The notes beneath the pieces were generated by a model that ran no database searches, was not told the origin of the DNA, and worked only from the letters and a program-made list of their open reading frames with translations. Shown here one piece after another: positions 24,549 to 36,364 of a stretch of 64,000 bases of DNA; within the stretch, counting starts at the first letter, position 1; the number at the start of each line of letters is the position of its first letter. The position numbers and the translations under genes were made by a program. This DNA comes from Devosia sp. SL43 (GTDB lineage: Bacteria; Pseudomonadota; Alphaproteobacteria; Rhizobiales; Devosiaceae): contig NZ_CP063401.1 in the NCBI RefSeq assembly GCF_021729885.1, positions 2,472,501 to 2,536,500 of the forward strand, in the 5' to 3' direction.

Positions 24549-25136
24549 CTAGACTGCTTTGCCGCGCGCCAACCGCAGGGCCAGCGCCTGCAGCATGAGG
24601 ATGGTCTTGGCATCGACGATCTCGCCGCTCTCCACCATGGCCAAAGCCGCGTCGAAGCCGAGTTCGAACACCTCGATATCCTCGCCCTCGCCGATGACAC
24701 CGCCGCCTTCGGCGACCTTGATACCCGGACGATAGCGGCCGAGGAAGCAGGCGCATTTTTCGGTGAGCGAGCCGGGGCTCATATAGGCGTTGAACAGGAA
24801 GACCAGGCCTTCGGGCGCATAGCCGGTCTCCTCGATCGCTTCGCGATGGGCGGCCACGGCAGGCGCTTCGCCGTCGAGCATGCCAGCGGGTGCCTCGATC
24901 ATCCAGGCCGGATCGCCATTGAGATGGGCCGGCAGGCGAAACTGGCGCGCCAGCACGACCGTGCCCTGCTCGGCGGAGTAGAGCAGCACTGCGGCAGCGC
25001 TGCCATGGTCATAGACCTCGCGCTTAACCGTCTGCGTGCTGCCATCGAGCCGGGCATGGGAAACCAGGTAATTGTCGAAGCGCCCCCAATTATGGCTGAG
25101 CTTGGTGACGCTTTCGATGATGACCCTGTCGTTCAT
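24549..25136 (-). CDS. Nudix hydrolase, GDP-mannose pyrophosphatase (NudK) type
   Basis: 195 residues. The Nudix box is at about 85-107 (AGMLDGEAPAVAAHREAIEETGY), with the E-x7-RE-x2-EE catalytic core and the one-residue-short spacing typical of NudK. YMSPGSLTE after it is a further NudK mark. Predicted to hydrolyse nucleotide sugars. ATG 25136 starts the conserved VIIESVTKLSHNWGRFDNY. It precedes the aromatic island and is not obviously part of it. Confidence 0.85.
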   Translation of the reverse strand: MNDRVIIESVTKLSHNWGRFDNYLVSHARLDGSTQTVKREVYDHGSAAAVLLYSAEQGTVVLARQFRLPAHLNGDPAWMIEAPAGMLDGEAPAVAAHREAIEETGYAPEGLVFLFNAYMSPGSLTEKCACFLGRYRPGIKVAEGGGVIGEGEDIEVFELGFDAALAMVESGEIVDAKTILMLQALALRLARGKAV

Positions 25137-25222
25137 GCGGCTAGCCCTCCATGCGCCGGAGCTATGCCGCAAGGGGCGCGCAAGCGCCAGTCCTTGTCAT
25201 AAGGCGAGCTGCGCAGGACCCC

Positions 25223-27307
<2,085 letters not shown>

Positions 27308-27311
<4 letters not shown>

Positions 27312-28231
27312 AGCAGTCGCTGCGACGTCAGCCGAACAGCCTGCATGAAGGTTGTCGCGGCCAGGGTCGGGGTGGTGTCGGTGCGCGTGGTGAGGCCAAC
27401 AGGTCCAATGGTCTCCCTGGTATCGAAGGGCAGCACGCTCAGCATCCCATCGGCGAGGTCTTCGGCAACGACGCCTTCGGAAATGAACCAGATGGCGTCG
27501 GTCTGGCGGACATAGGAGCGACCGAAAGCGTTGGAGACCGTCTCGACCTGGTCGCGCAGGTTGGTAACGCCCTGGGCCAGCAACATGCGCTCGACCACAC
27601 GACGGATCACGGAGTCCGGCGTGGGCATGAGGCTCTGGTAGGCTTCGATCATGCCCAGGTTGAAATTGCGCTCTTTCAAGAGGGGATGGCCCGGACGGAC
27701 AACCATCGCGATGCGCTCGGAATAGAGGTGTTCGAAGGAAAAGCCGAGCATGATATCAGGGTCCGCCATGCGGCCAATGACCAAGTCGACATCTCCGGTG
27801 CGCAGCAGCGACAACAGATAGGCGTTGGGTCCGGTAATGATGCGGGTGTGACAGCCGGTGCCATCGGCGGTGAACGCCTGGACAGCACTGGGCAGGATGC
27901 GCGCGGAGACTGTGGGCAGCGCGCCGACCTTTACAATGGTCGCCTCATGGCTGCCCCTGGCCGCGTCGATGCCCTGGCGCAGCGCAGCAAGACTGGTGGC
28001 GGCATAGCGATAGAACACTTCACCGAACTGGGTCAGAAAGAGGCTGCGGCGGCTGCGGTCGAACAGGGCGGCACCTAGGATTTCTTCGAGTTCCTGGATG
28101 GTCTTGGAGGCCGCGGGCTGGCTGATATTGAGCGCTGAAGCGGCGTTGACGACGCTCTTCAAACGCGCCACTTCCAGAAAACAGCTCAGATGGCGCAGCT
28201 TGACGCGAGGATCGATGGCACGCTTGGCCAT
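27308..28231 (-). CDS. pcaQ: LysR-type regulator PcaQ
   Basis: 307 residues. HTH at about 12-70 (LRHLSCFLEVARLKSVVNAASALNISQPAASKTIQELEEILGAALFDR) and a C-terminal effector domain. PcaQ of rhizobia activates pca genes in response to beta-carboxy-cis,cis-muconate and gamma-carboxymuconolactone. It is divergent from pcaD with a PcaQ-type box in between, the standard arrangement in Agrobacterium and Sinorhizobium. Its stop overlaps the end of pobR by 4 bases. Confidence 0.93.
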
Positions 28232-28295
28232 TTGTCGACTCCGGTTATGTTATGGTCACAATTTGCCATGAAATCGAGTTTTCCGCATCAAATTT

Positions 28296-28311
28296 ATAAT
28301 CTGATGGTTAT
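28296..28311. promoter_or_regulatory. Putative PcaQ binding box
   Basis: ATAATC-N4-GGTTAT matches the inverted-repeat PcaQ box known from rhizobia (ATAACC-N4-GGTTA(A/T)) with one difference in the left arm. It lies 69 bases before the pcaD start, where an activator site is expected. Confidence 0.7.
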
Positions 28312-28379
28312 GTGATGCACCGAACAAATCATTTTACTTGCGCCCTGTCACCGCCTTAGATCGACGGGAGCGAGGGATC

Positions 28380-29177
28380 ATGAGCTTTGTGCGGATCAAG
28401 GATGTGCTGCTGCACTATCGGGTAGACGGCAGCGCCGCCGCGCCCGTGCTGGCGCTGGTCAACTCCCTGGGCACCGATGCGCGCATCTGGGACGACGTCA
28501 TTACCCTGGTCTCCGATCGCTTCCGGGTGATTTCCTATGACAAGCGCGGCCATGGGCTGAGTGACGCGCCTGCGGGCGACTATACGATCAACGATCATGT
28601 CGATGACCTCGAGGGGTTGCTGGACCACCTGGCGATCGATCGGCTGGCGCTGGCTGGCGTGTCGATCGGCGGGGTCATCGGGCAAGCCTTTGCCCTGCGG
28701 CATTCGCAGCGGTTGAACGCCCTGGTGCTGTGTGACACGGCGGCCAGGATCGGCGATACGGTCATGTGGAACGGACGGATGGCAGCCGTGCGCAGCGGCG
28801 GACTGGGCAGCATTGCCGGCGCCGTCATGGCGCGCTGGTTCACCGAGGCGTTTCGGCATGGCAAGCCCGATGACCTGGCAGGCTGGCAAACCATGTTCGA
28901 ACGGATGCCGGTGGAAGGCTATGCCAGTTCCTGCGCCGCCTTGCGCGACGTTGACCTGACAGAGGCTGTGGCGGGGATCACGACGCCAACTCTGGTCGTG
29001 GCGGGTGACCAGGATCTGTCCACCCCGGTCGACCTGGTGCGAGCAACGGCCGAGAAAATACCCGGAGCGCGCTTCGGGATCATTGCCGACGCAGGCCATA
29101 TTCCTTCGATCGAACAACCACGAGCGCTGGTGGCCTTGATGACAGAGTTTTTTGAGGAGGTTGGCCATGGCCGATGA
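28380..29177 (+). CDS. pcaD: 3-oxoadipate enol-lactonase
   Basis: 265-residue alpha/beta hydrolase converting beta-ketoadipate enol-lactone to beta-ketoadipate. Nucleophile Ser at about 95 in AGVSIGG, oxyanion region NSLGTDARIWDD, acid Asp in VVAGDQDLSTP, and His in DAGHIPSIEQP. ATG 28380 has GAGGG 4 bases upstream. First gene of an eight-gene, tightly packed pca operon; its end overlaps pcaC by 11 bases. Confidence 0.95.
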   Translation: MSFVRIKDVLLHYRVDGSAAAPVLALVNSLGTDARIWDDVITLVSDRFRVISYDKRGHGLSDAPAGDYTINDHVDDLEGLLDHLAIDRLALAGVSIGGVIGQAFALRHSQRLNALVLCDTAARIGDTVMWNGRMAAVRSGGLGSIAGAVMARWFTEAFRHGKPDDLAGWQTMFERMPVEGYASSCAALRDVDLTEAVAGITTPTLVVAGDQDLSTPVDLVRATAEKIPGARFGIIADAGHIPSIEQPRALVALMTEFFEEVGHGR

Positions 29178-29550
29178 GCGTTTTGAAATGGGTATGGCCG
29201 CACGGCGATCGGTACTCGGCGACGCGCATGTCGACGCCGCCACGGCGCGCATGACAGAAGTCGACAGGGACTTTCAGCGCTTCATTACCGAAGGTGCCTG
29301 GGGTTCGGTCTGGTCTCGGCCCGGCCTCAGCAAACGCGAGCGTTCGATTGTCACCATCGCGCTGTTGGCAGCCCTCGGCCACGACGATGAGGTCGCCATG
29401 CATGTTCGCGCCACCGTGAACACCGGTTGTTCGCAGCAGGATATAACCGAGGCCCTGATGCATGTGGCGGTCTATGCCGGCGTACCAGCCGCCAACCGCG
29501 CCTTCAAGATCACCAGGGAAGAGCTCGCAAAAAGGAATTCAACCCCATGA
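29167..29550 (+). CDS. pcaC: 4-carboxymuconolactone decarboxylase
   Basis: 127 residues, AhpD-like fold. [68 protein letters not shown] is the classical PcaC sequence, with the [37 protein letters not shown]-terminus. It converts gamma-carboxymuconolactone to the enol-lactone. Separate from pcaD (not the fused PcaL form). ATG 29167 has GAGGAGG upstream; ATGA overlap with pcaH. Confidence 0.96.
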   Translation: MADERFEMGMAARRSVLGDAHVDAATARMTEVDRDFQRFITEGAWGSVWSRPGLSKRERSIVTIALLAALGHDDEVAMHVRATVNTGCSQQDITEALMHVAVYAGVPAANRAFKITREELAKRNSTP

Positions 29551-30293
29551 GCGGCATCATTTTACCGGGCGGCGACGGCATGCTCTTTCCACGCGACCGC
29601 GCCTGGCACCCACCAGCCGCCACGCCCGGCTATAAAAGCTCGACCTTCCGGGCCCCGAAGCACGCGCTGCTGTCGCTGGGTGCCACGGCCTCGGAACTGA
29701 CAGGGCCAACCTTCGGCCATTCGAGCCTCAACCCGCTCGATAACGACCTGATCCGGAACTACAGCCAGGACGGCAGCGAGGCCATCGGCCAGCGGATGAT
29801 CATCTACGGCCAGGTGCTCGACGAGAATGCGCGCGCCGTGCCCAATACGCTGGTCGAATTCTGGCAGGCCAATGCAGGCGGCCGCTACCGCCACAAGAGG
29901 GAAGCGTATCTCGCTCCGCTCGATCCCAATTTCGGCGGCTGTGGACGCGCCGTAACCGATGCGGACGGATTTTACTCCTTCCGCACCGTCAAGCCCGGTG
30001 CCTATCCCTGGCCCAATGGCGGCAATGACTGGCGGCCAGCACACATCCACTTTTCGGTGTTCGGCCATGCCTTTGCGCAGCGCCTGATCACCCAGATGTA
30101 TTTCGAGGGCGACCCGATGATCTGGCAGTGCCCTATCGTCGGCGGCATCCCCGACAAGGCGGCCATAGACCAGCTTATCGCCCGGCTCGACCGCCACAAC
30201 ACCACGCCTATGGACGCGCTGGCCTACCGCTTCGATATCGTGCTGCGCGGCCGTCGCTCGACCATGTTCGAGAACAAGCTGGAGGGTAACTGA
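29547..30293 (+). CDS. pcaH: Protocatechuate 3,4-dioxygenase, beta subunit
   Basis: 248 residues; catalytic Fe(III) subunit of the intradiol ring-cleavage enzyme. Predicted iron ligands are Tyr114 (GGRYRHK), Tyr153 ([14 protein letters not shown]), His166 and His168 (PAHIHFS), matching the Tyr/Tyr/His/His set of known PcaH. ATG 29547 overlaps the pcaC stop. Its stop overlaps pcaG (TGATG), so the two subunits are translated together. Confidence 0.97.
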   Translation: MSGIILPGGDGMLFPRDRAWHPPAATPGYKSSTFRAPKHALLSLGATASELTGPTFGHSSLNPLDNDLIRNYSQDGSEAIGQRMIIYGQVLDENARAVPNTLVEFWQANAGGRYRHKREAYLAPLDPNFGGCGRAVTDADGFYSFRTVKPGAYPWPNGGNDWRPAHIHFSVFGHAFAQRLITQMYFEGDPMIWQCPIVGGIPDKAAIDQLIARLDRHNTTPMDALAYRFDIVLRGRRSTMFENKLEGN

Positions 30294-30913
30294 TGCTGCA
30301 CCCGGTTCCGACCCTCAAGGAAACACCGTCGCAGACGGCTGGTCCCTATGTGCATATCGGGCTGACGCCGAACTTTGCCGAGATCAAGGGCGTCTATGCC
30401 ACCGACCCCGGCAGCACCATGCTGACGCCTGACACCAAGGGCGAGCGCATCGTGGTTTCTGGCAAGATCGTTGATGGCTCGGGGGCGATGGTCAACGACG
30501 CGCTGGTGGAACTGTGGCAGGCCGACGCTGATGGCGCCTATGTTGCACCGATGAGCCCGAACTCCAATTCGACACCGGCCTTTACCGGCTGGGGCCGCCA
30601 GCCCACCAATGCCGAGGGCGTCTTCAGCTTCGAGACCATCAAACCCGGTCCGGTTCCCGGCCCCGATGGCAAGCCGATGGCGCCGCATGTGGTGCTGTGG
30701 ATCGTAGCGCGAGGCATCAATATCGGACTGCAGACGCGTCTCTATTTCGAGGACGAAGCCGAGGCCAATGCCAGCGATTTCGTGCTCAACAAGATCATGG
30801 ACCCGCGCCGCCGCGCCACGCTGATCGCCCGCAAGGAGCCCGGCGCGGTGCCGCGCTACCTGCTCGACATCCACCTGCAGGGCGACAACGAGACCGTCTT
30901 CTTCGACGTCTAG
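30293..30913 (+). CDS. pcaG: Protocatechuate 3,4-dioxygenase, alpha subunit
   Basis: 206 residues; structural partner of PcaH in the (alpha-beta)n complex. TPSQTAGPYVHIGLTP opens it, VNDALVELWQADADGAY lies in the middle and PHVVLWIVARGINIGLQTRLYF near the end. The position of the PcaH iron histidines reads APHVVLW here, so this subunit lacks the metal site, as expected for PcaG. Confidence 0.96.
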   Translation: MLHPVPTLKETPSQTAGPYVHIGLTPNFAEIKGVYATDPGSTMLTPDTKGERIVVSGKIVDGSGAMVNDALVELWQADADGAYVAPMSPNSNSTPAFTGWGRQPTNAEGVFSFETIKPGPVPGPDGKPMAPHVVLWIVARGINIGLQTRLYFEDEAEANASDFVLNKIMDPRRRATLIARKEPGAVPRYLLDIHLQGDNETVFFDV

Positions 30914-30928
30914 TCATAGGAAATTCCA

Positions 30929-31648
30929 ATGGACAAGTCCGTGGCCACTATGGCCGCAGCCATCGCCGACATTGCCGATGGCATGACGATCATGATCGGC
31001 GGTTTTGGTGGCTCCGGCGCGCCTATAGAGCTGATCCACGCGCTGATCGACCGCTTCCGCGCGACCGGCAGCCCCAAGGATCTCACCATCATCAACAACA
31101 ATGCCGGCAATGGCCGGATCGGCATCGCCGCGATGATCGATGCCGGCATGGTCGCCAAGATGGTGTGCTCGTTTCCACGCTCGGCGGATCCGCGTGCCTT
31201 TACCGAGAAATACCTGGCCGGCCAGATCGGACTCGAACTGGTGCCGCAGGGCACCCTGGCCGAACGCATTCGCGCCGGCGGCGCCGGTATTCCGGCGTTC
31301 TATACGCCCACCAGCTACGGCACCGATCTTGCCGCCGGCAAGCCCACCGCCGAGTTCGACGGCCGCATGTATGTGCAGGAGCGCTGGCTCAAGGCCGATG
31401 TCGCGATCATCAAGGCCGAACTGGCCGACCGGCAGGGCAACCTCACCTATCGCAAGGCGGCGCGCAATTTCTCGCCGCTGATGGCGGCAGCGGCGGCCGT
31501 CACCATTGTGCAGGCCAGGCAGATCGTCGAGCCGGGAGAAATCGACCCGGAACAGGTCATCACCCCAGGCCTGTTCGTCAACCGCATCGTCGAGATATCG
31601 GATGCCCAGCAGGAAGAGGCGCTGATGCGCGCCGGAGTGGCCCACTGA
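30929..31648 (+). CDS. pcaI: 3-oxoadipate CoA-transferase, subunit A
   Basis: 239 residues; with PcaJ transfers CoA from succinyl-CoA to beta-ketoadipate. CoA-transferase I motif GMTIMIGGFGGSGAPIELIHALID at the N-terminus and NNAGNGRIGIAAMIDAGMVAKMVCSFPRS. AGGA lies 7 bases before the ATG. Stop overlaps the pcaJ start. Could be mistaken for acetate CoA-transferase or Scot, but the operon fixes the role. Confidence 0.95.
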   Translation: MDKSVATMAAAIADIADGMTIMIGGFGGSGAPIELIHALIDRFRATGSPKDLTIINNNAGNGRIGIAAMIDAGMVAKMVCSFPRSADPRAFTEKYLAGQIGLELVPQGTLAERIRAGGAGIPAFYTPTSYGTDLAAGKPTAEFDGRMYVQERWLKADVAIIKAELADRQGNLTYRKAARNFSPLMAAAAAVTIVQARQIVEPGEIDPEQVITPGLFVNRIVEISDAQQEEALMRAGVAH

Positions 31649-32319
31649 TGACCTCCAAGCTTTCCAACGCCCAGATCGCCTGGCGGGCCGCGCAGGATAT
31701 TGTCGATGGCGCCTATGTGAACCTGGGCATCGGCTTTCCTGAGATGGTGGCCAAGTTCCAGCCGCCGGGCCGCGAGGCGATTTTCCATACCGAGAACGGC
31801 ATCCTCAACTTCGGCGAGTCTCCGGCCGAAGGCGAGGAAGACTGGGATCTGATCAATGCCGGCAAAAAGGCCGTGACCTTGAAGCCCGGTGCAGCCTTCT
31901 TCCACCATGCCGACAGCTTCGCCATGGTGCGTGGCGGCCATCTCGATGTGGCGATCCTGGGTGCCTACGAGGTTGCCGAAACCGGAGATCTGGCCAACTG
32001 GAGCACCGGCCCCAAAGGCGTTCCAGCAGTGGGCGGCGCCATGGACCTGGTGCACGGCGCCAAGCGCGTGGCCGTTATCACCGATCATGTCACCAAGGAC
32101 GGCAAGCCCAAGCTGGTGAAGCGTTGCAGCCTGCCGCTGACCGGCGTTGGCTGCGTCACGCGCGTCTATACGAGTCTTGCCGTCATCGACATCGAGGGCG
32201 GCCGGTTCGTGCTGCGCGAGAAGCTGGCGGCATTGAGCCTGGATGACCTGCAAGCCGTCACCGGCGGAGAACTCGTCATCGACGGCATAGTCGGCGACCT
32301 TATCGTACCGGAGCTCTGA
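31648..32319 (+). CDS. pcaJ: 3-oxoadipate CoA-transferase, subunit B
   Basis: 223 residues. It carries the catalytic Glu in FHTENGILNFGE (about 48), which forms the glutamyl-CoA intermediate. VNLGIGFPEMVAKF precedes it and the C-terminus ends SLDDLQAVTGGELVIDG. ATG 31648 overlaps the pcaI stop. One base separates it from pcaF. Confidence 0.95.
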   Translation: MTSKLSNAQIAWRAAQDIVDGAYVNLGIGFPEMVAKFQPPGREAIFHTENGILNFGESPAEGEEDWDLINAGKKAVTLKPGAAFFHHADSFAMVRGGHLDVAILGAYEVAETGDLANWSTGPKGVPAVGGAMDLVHGAKRVAVITDHVTKDGKPKLVKRCSLPLTGVGCVTRVYTSLAVIDIEGGRFVLREKLAALSLDDLQAVTGGELVIDGIVGDLIVPEL

Positions 32320-32320
32320 T

Positions 32321-33523
32321 ATGGCCGAAGCCTTCATCTGTGCCTATCTGCGCACCCCCATCGGCCGCTTCGGCGGCGCGCTGTCCTCGGTCCGTCCCGA
32401 CGATCTGGGCGCCATCCCGCTAAGGGCGCTGATGGCCACCAATACGGGTGTCGATTGGGCCGCTGTCGACGATGTGATCTTCGGCAATGCCAATCAGGCC
32501 GGGGAAGACAATCGCAACGTCGCCCGCATGAGCTTGCTGCTGGCGGGCCTGCCGGTCTCCGTCACCGGCACCACCATCAACCGCCTCTGTGGCTCGGGCA
32601 TGGATGCGGTGATCGCGGCAGCCCGTGCCATCAAGTCGGGTGAGGCGGAGCTGATCATTGCTGGCGGCACTGAATCGATGTCGCGCGCACCCTTCGTGCT
32701 GCCCAAGGCCGACAGCGCTTTTTCGCGCAATGCCGAGATTTACGACACCACCATCGGCTGGCGCTTCGTCAATCCGCTGATGAAAGCACAGTATGGCGTC
32801 GATTCCATGCCTGAGACCGGCGAGAACGTGGCTCAGGAATTTGGCGTCAGCCGCGAGGCGCAGGATGCCTTCGCCGTCCGCAGCCAGGACAAGGCCGTCG
32901 CTGCCCAGGCCAATGGCCGGTTGGGCAAGGAGATCGTGCCGGTCAGTATTCCGCAGAAGAAGGGCGACCCCCTTAGCGTCGACAAGGACGAGCATCCGCG
33001 CGCTGGTTCCAGCATGGAAACACTGGGCAAGCTGCGGGCGCTGTTTCCCAACGGCACCGTGACTGCGGGCAATGCCTCGGGCGTCAACGACGGCGCCGCC
33101 GCGCTGATCATTGCCAGCGAAGCTGCTGCCAAGAAACATGGCCTGACCCCGATCGCCCGTATTCTTGGTGGGGCCACGGCTGGCGTTCCGCCGCGCATCA
33201 TGGGCTTGGGCCCGGCGCCGGCGACGCAGAAGCTGTGTGCCCGGCTCGGCATGTCGGCCCTCGATTTCGATGTGATCGAACTCAATGAAGCCTTTGCGAG
33301 CCAGGGCATCGCCGTGTTGCGGGAACTCGGCATTGCGGAGGACGCCGAGCACGTCAATGCCAACGGCGGCGCCATTGCTCTCGGCCATCCCCTGGGCATG
33401 TCCGGCGCACGCATTACCGGGACGGCAGCGCTGCAGCTGTCGCTCACCGGCAAGAAGCGGGCACTCGCCACTATGTGCATCGGGGTGGGCCAAGGCATCG
33501 CCATCGCCCTCGAGCGGGTCTAG
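32321..33523 (+). CDS. pcaF: 3-oxoadipyl-CoA thiolase
   Basis: 400 residues; cleaves beta-ketoadipyl-CoA with CoA to succinyl-CoA and acetyl-CoA. Catalytic Cys90 in INRLCGSGMDAV; NEAFASQG; His in GGAIALGHPLGMSGAR; second Cys in ATMCIGVGQGIA. The N-terminus AFICAYLRTPIGRFGGALSSVRPDDLGA is typical of the PcaF subclass. GGAG precedes the ATG by 8 bases. Confidence 0.96.
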   Translation: MAEAFICAYLRTPIGRFGGALSSVRPDDLGAIPLRALMATNTGVDWAAVDDVIFGNANQAGEDNRNVARMSLLLAGLPVSVTGTTINRLCGSGMDAVIAAARAIKSGEAELIIAGGTESMSRAPFVLPKADSAFSRNAEIYDTTIGWRFVNPLMKAQYGVDSMPETGENVAQEFGVSREAQDAFAVRSQDKAVAAQANGRLGKEIVPVSIPQKKGDPLSVDKDEHPRAGSSMETLGKLRALFPNGTVTAGNASGVNDGAAALIIASEAAAKKHGLTPIARILGGATAGVPPRIMGLGPAPATQKLCARLGMSALDFDVIELNEAFASQGIAVLRELGIAEDAEHVNANGGAIALGHPLGMSGARITGTAALQLSLTGKKRALATMCIGVGQGIAIALERV

Positions 33524-33532
33524 TCTGCGCCG

Positions 33533-34570
33533 ATGACCCTGAAACGAACATTGCTCAGCACCCTGGCGGGTGATGAAGAAATCGAGGCGCTGCTGAGCGA
33601 TACCGCTCAGCTCGCGGCCATCCTGCGCTTTGAACTGGCCCTGGCCCGGGCCGAGGCCGATGCGGGCATGATCGACCGTAGCGCAGCGGACGCAATCGCA
33701 GCGGGGCTTGAGGATTTCGTACCCGATTGGGACGACCTGTCGACAGGAATCGCCCGGGACGGGGTCGTCGTGCCGGCCCTCGTCGCCCAAATCCGCAAGA
33801 CCATCGCCGAACCGCATGCAGCAACAGTGCATAAGGGAGCCACCAGCCAGGACGCTATCGACACCGCCCTGGTGCTTCAGCTTGTTCAGGCCATTGCGGT
33901 TCTGATCGAGCGCCTGTCCGGTGTGTTGGAAAGTATCGAGCGGCTTGACGCGCGTCATGGGACCCAGCCGCTGATGGCCCATACCCGCATGCAGCAGGCC
34001 CTGCCCTATACGGTGGGCGCCAAGCTTGCCACCTGGATAGCCCCACTCCGTCGTCACCTCGCCGCCCTGCACGCTGCGCGCCGGAGTCTGCTGGTGATCC
34101 AGCTCGGCGGTCCAATCGGCGATCGCAGCAGTTTTGGTGAACATGGCGAGGCGGTGGCCCGCGGCCTGGCCAGGCACCTCGATCTGGGCCTTGCCGAACC
34201 CTGGCAATCAGCGCGCGACCCGCTGATCGGATTTGCGTCCTTGCTGGGCCTGCTCACCGGCACGCTTGGCAAGATCGGCGCCGACATCAGCCTGCTGGCA
34301 CAAAACGAGATCGCCGCTGTGACTATTGCTGGAGGCGGCGGTTCATCGTCGATGCCGCACAAGTCCAATCCGGTCAATGCCGAGGTGCTCGTTGCGCTGG
34401 CGCGGTATAATGCGGGCCTGGTGGGGACAGTTCAGCAGGCGATGATCCATGAAAATGAACGGTCCGGCTCGGCCTGGACCCTGGAATGGCTGACGCTGCC
34501 AACGGTCGTCATCAATGCCGGGGCCGGACTTCGGCTCGCCGGTCTGCTGCTGGCGCAGCTCCGGTTCTGA
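33533..34570 (+). CDS. pcaB: 3-carboxy-cis,cis-muconate cycloisomerase
   Basis: 345 residues, fumarase/aspartase superfamily; cyclises beta-carboxymuconate to gamma-carboxymuconolactone. Superfamily signature GGSSSMPHKSNPVNAEVL (about 265-283), ATVHKGATSQDAIDTALVLQ and AHTRMQQALPYTVGAK. Slightly shorter at the C-terminus than many PcaB (350-450). It is the last gene of the operon, out of pathway order, and converges with the sigma-54 activator gene 33 bases on, with no hairpin between. Confidence 0.93.
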   Translation: MTLKRTLLSTLAGDEEIEALLSDTAQLAAILRFELALARAEADAGMIDRSAADAIAAGLEDFVPDWDDLSTGIARDGVVVPALVAQIRKTIAEPHAATVHKGATSQDAIDTALVLQLVQAIAVLIERLSGVLESIERLDARHGTQPLMAHTRMQQALPYTVGAKLATWIAPLRRHLAALHAARRSLLVIQLGGPIGDRSSFGEHGEAVARGLARHLDLGLAEPWQSARDPLIGFASLLGLLTGTLGKIGADISLLAQNEIAAVTIAGGGGSSSMPHKSNPVNAEVLVALARYNAGLVGTVQQAMIHENERSGSAWTLEWLTLPTVVINAGAGLRLAGLLLAQLRF

Positions 34571-34603
34571 CGGGACAGACACGCGGCCAACCTGCCCGGC
34601 TGA

Positions 34604-36364
34604 TCACCCGCTGACCTTGGCTCCTGGCGATAGACCAAGCTTGCCGAGCCGGTAGTCCAGGCTGGCACGGGTCAGCTTGAGATCGCGGGCGGCGGCCGAA
34701 ACATTGCCGGCATTCCGCTGCAGGGCTTTGCGATAGATGTCGCGCTCCATGTCTTCGAACGAGCCGGCCGGCGCAGGCGGATCCCCAAAGGGCTGCTGGT
34801 CCAACCTTCCATCCTGGGACAGGCGGACCGAAAAGGGCGGCAGGAGCTCGGAGCCGCTGAACAGATGCACGACGTCGATATGCCCGTCATTGTCGGCATA
34901 GACGGTGCCGCGCTCGATCAGGTTCTGCAGCTCTCGGATGTTGCCCGGATAGTCATACTTGAGCAGGGCCTCGGTGGCGCGGCGGGTGAAGCCGTGGATC
35001 TTGCGGCCATGCCGAGCCGCATAGAGCCGCAGGAAATGCGCCATCAGCAGCGGGATGTCATCGCGCCGTTCACGCAGTGGTGGAATGACCACTGGAAAGA
35101 CGCAGAGGCGGAAATAGAGATCCTGCCGGAACCGGCCGGCCGCCACTTCCTGGGCGAGATCAACATTGGAGGCGGCGACAACGCGCACATTGACAGCGAT
35201 GGTGCGGCTGCCGCCGACGCGCTCGATCTCCCGTTCCTGCAGCGCCCGCAGCAGCTTGCCCTGCGCCGAATAGGCGAGCGATGCGACCTCGTCGAGAAAC
35301 AGCGTGCCACCGGAGGCACGCTCGAAATAGCCGGCGCGGGAGCTGGTGGCGCCGGTATAGGCGCCCTTCTCGACGCCGAAGAGTTCGGATTCTACCAGAT
35401 TGTCGGGAATGGCCGCGCAGTTGATGGCGACGAATGGGCCTTCGGCCCGCGCACTCAATTCGTGAAGCTGGCGCGAGAACAGCTCCTTGCCGACGCCGGA
35501 TTCGCCGACGAAGAGCACGGTCGCATCGGTCACGGACACCTTCTGCAACAGGTGCCTTGTGCGCATGAAGCTGGCGGAGACGCCAACCGCCACATCGCCG
35601 CTGGCCGGCGGTGGCGCTGCGTCCTCCTCGGCTTCCTGGGGGCGGCGGGGCACGGCATAGGTCCGGCGGTTCTTCCAGCCGAGGCCGAAATATTCGCGTT
35701 CAGGCGCGTCCTTTTCCCACGCTTCTGCATTCTGGCCGATCACCGTGCAGCGCTTGGCGCCCATGCCGACGCATTCGACCTCGCGGAAAATCACCGGCTT
35801 GCCGAAGAGCTTGCTCGTATAGCCCGAGGGATACCCCGTCTGCAGCCAGCACACTGGCTGGGTGGAAACGCCGTAGCTCGCCAGATGCTCGGCGGCTTCG
35901 GAGGAATCGTCCCACAGGAACTCGCCGAAATAGGTGCCCTTGTCGCTGTCGAACTCGAAATGCTTGGTGGTTACCTTGACGAAGCCTTCTAGCGTATGGA
36001 CGCGGGGGCCGGCGGCGAGGGCGTGGGTCAGGTCCTCCTGCGGCCAGCGCTTCTGGATCAGCTCGGCATCGCGCACACCCTGCATGTAACCAATACGCAT
36101 GAACATGGCGCGGGCGGTGTCGGTGCCGAAGGCGTCGATGATTTCCTCGCGGATGCGACCAAGCACCGAGGACTGCATCAGCACCACGCGCTGATCGTTC
36201 AACCAGATGCGCCCATCGCCCAGGGCGAAATGCAGCACCTCTGTCAGGTCCTCGAAAGTGGGCGACGCGCCGGTTCCCAGCTCGCTGCTGGCGCCGCGAC
36301 TGAGAATACCCTCTGCCTGGCGCGACGCCTCGGCCAGCGAAATCAACCGGTCGGCCTTGTTCAT
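34604..36364 (-). CDS. XylR/DmpR/PoxR-type sigma-54-dependent activator
   Basis: 586 residues, four parts: XylR_N aromatic-sensing domain (about 38-140), V4R (about 145-210), AAA+ sigma-54 interaction domain (about 260-490), and a Fis-like HTH (about 545-580, [25 protein letters not shown]). Walker A GESGVGKE is at about 287-294. The loop that contacts sigma-54 reads GAYTGA (334-339) rather than GAFTGA, a known tolerated change. It would bind an aromatic effector directly and activate the divergent operon, whose promoter is of the -24/-12 type. No phenol hydroxylase or xylene genes are present, so the effector is probably a lignin-derived alcohol, aldehyde or acid. Confidence 0.93.
   Translation of the reverse strand: MNKADRLISLAEASRQAEGILSRGASSELGTGASPTFEDLTEVLHFALGDGRIWLNDQRVVLMQSSVLGRIREEIIDAFGTDTARAMFMRIGYMQGVRDAELIQKRWPQEDLTHALAAGPRVHTLEGFVKVTTKHFEFDSDKGTYFGEFLWDDSSEAAEHLASYGVSTQPVCWLQTGYPSGYTSKLFGKPVIFREVECVGMGAKRCTVIGQNAEAWEKDAPEREYFGLGWKNRRTYAVPRRPQEAEEDAAPPPASGDVAVGVSASFMRTRHLLQKVSVTDATVLFVGESGVGKELFSRQLHELSARAEGPFVAINCAAIPDNLVESELFGVEKGAYTGATSSRAGYFERASGGTLFLDEVASLAYSAQGKLLRALQEREIERVGGSRTIAVNVRVVAASNVDLAQEVAAGRFRQDLYFRLCVFPVVIPPLRERRDDIPLLMAHFLRLYAARHGRKIHGFTRRATEALLKYDYPGNIRELQNLIERGTVYADNDGHIDVVHLFSGSELLPPFSVRLSQDGRLDQQPFGDPPAPAGSFEDMERDIYRKALQRNAGNVSAAARDLKLTRASLDYRLGKLGLSPGAKVSG

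Noticed and set aside
32420..34207. Long open frame (595 codons) antisense to pcaF and pcaB
   Set aside because: Spans two well-supported genes, has no domain I can recognise and an Arg/Gln/Gly-rich composition typical of antisense frames in GC-rich DNA.
34604..36364. Naming the sigma-54 activator dmpR, xylR or poxR
   Set aside because: Domain layout is shared by all three, but no phenol, xylene or phenol-hydroxylase gene is present, so a symbol would imply a wrong effector.
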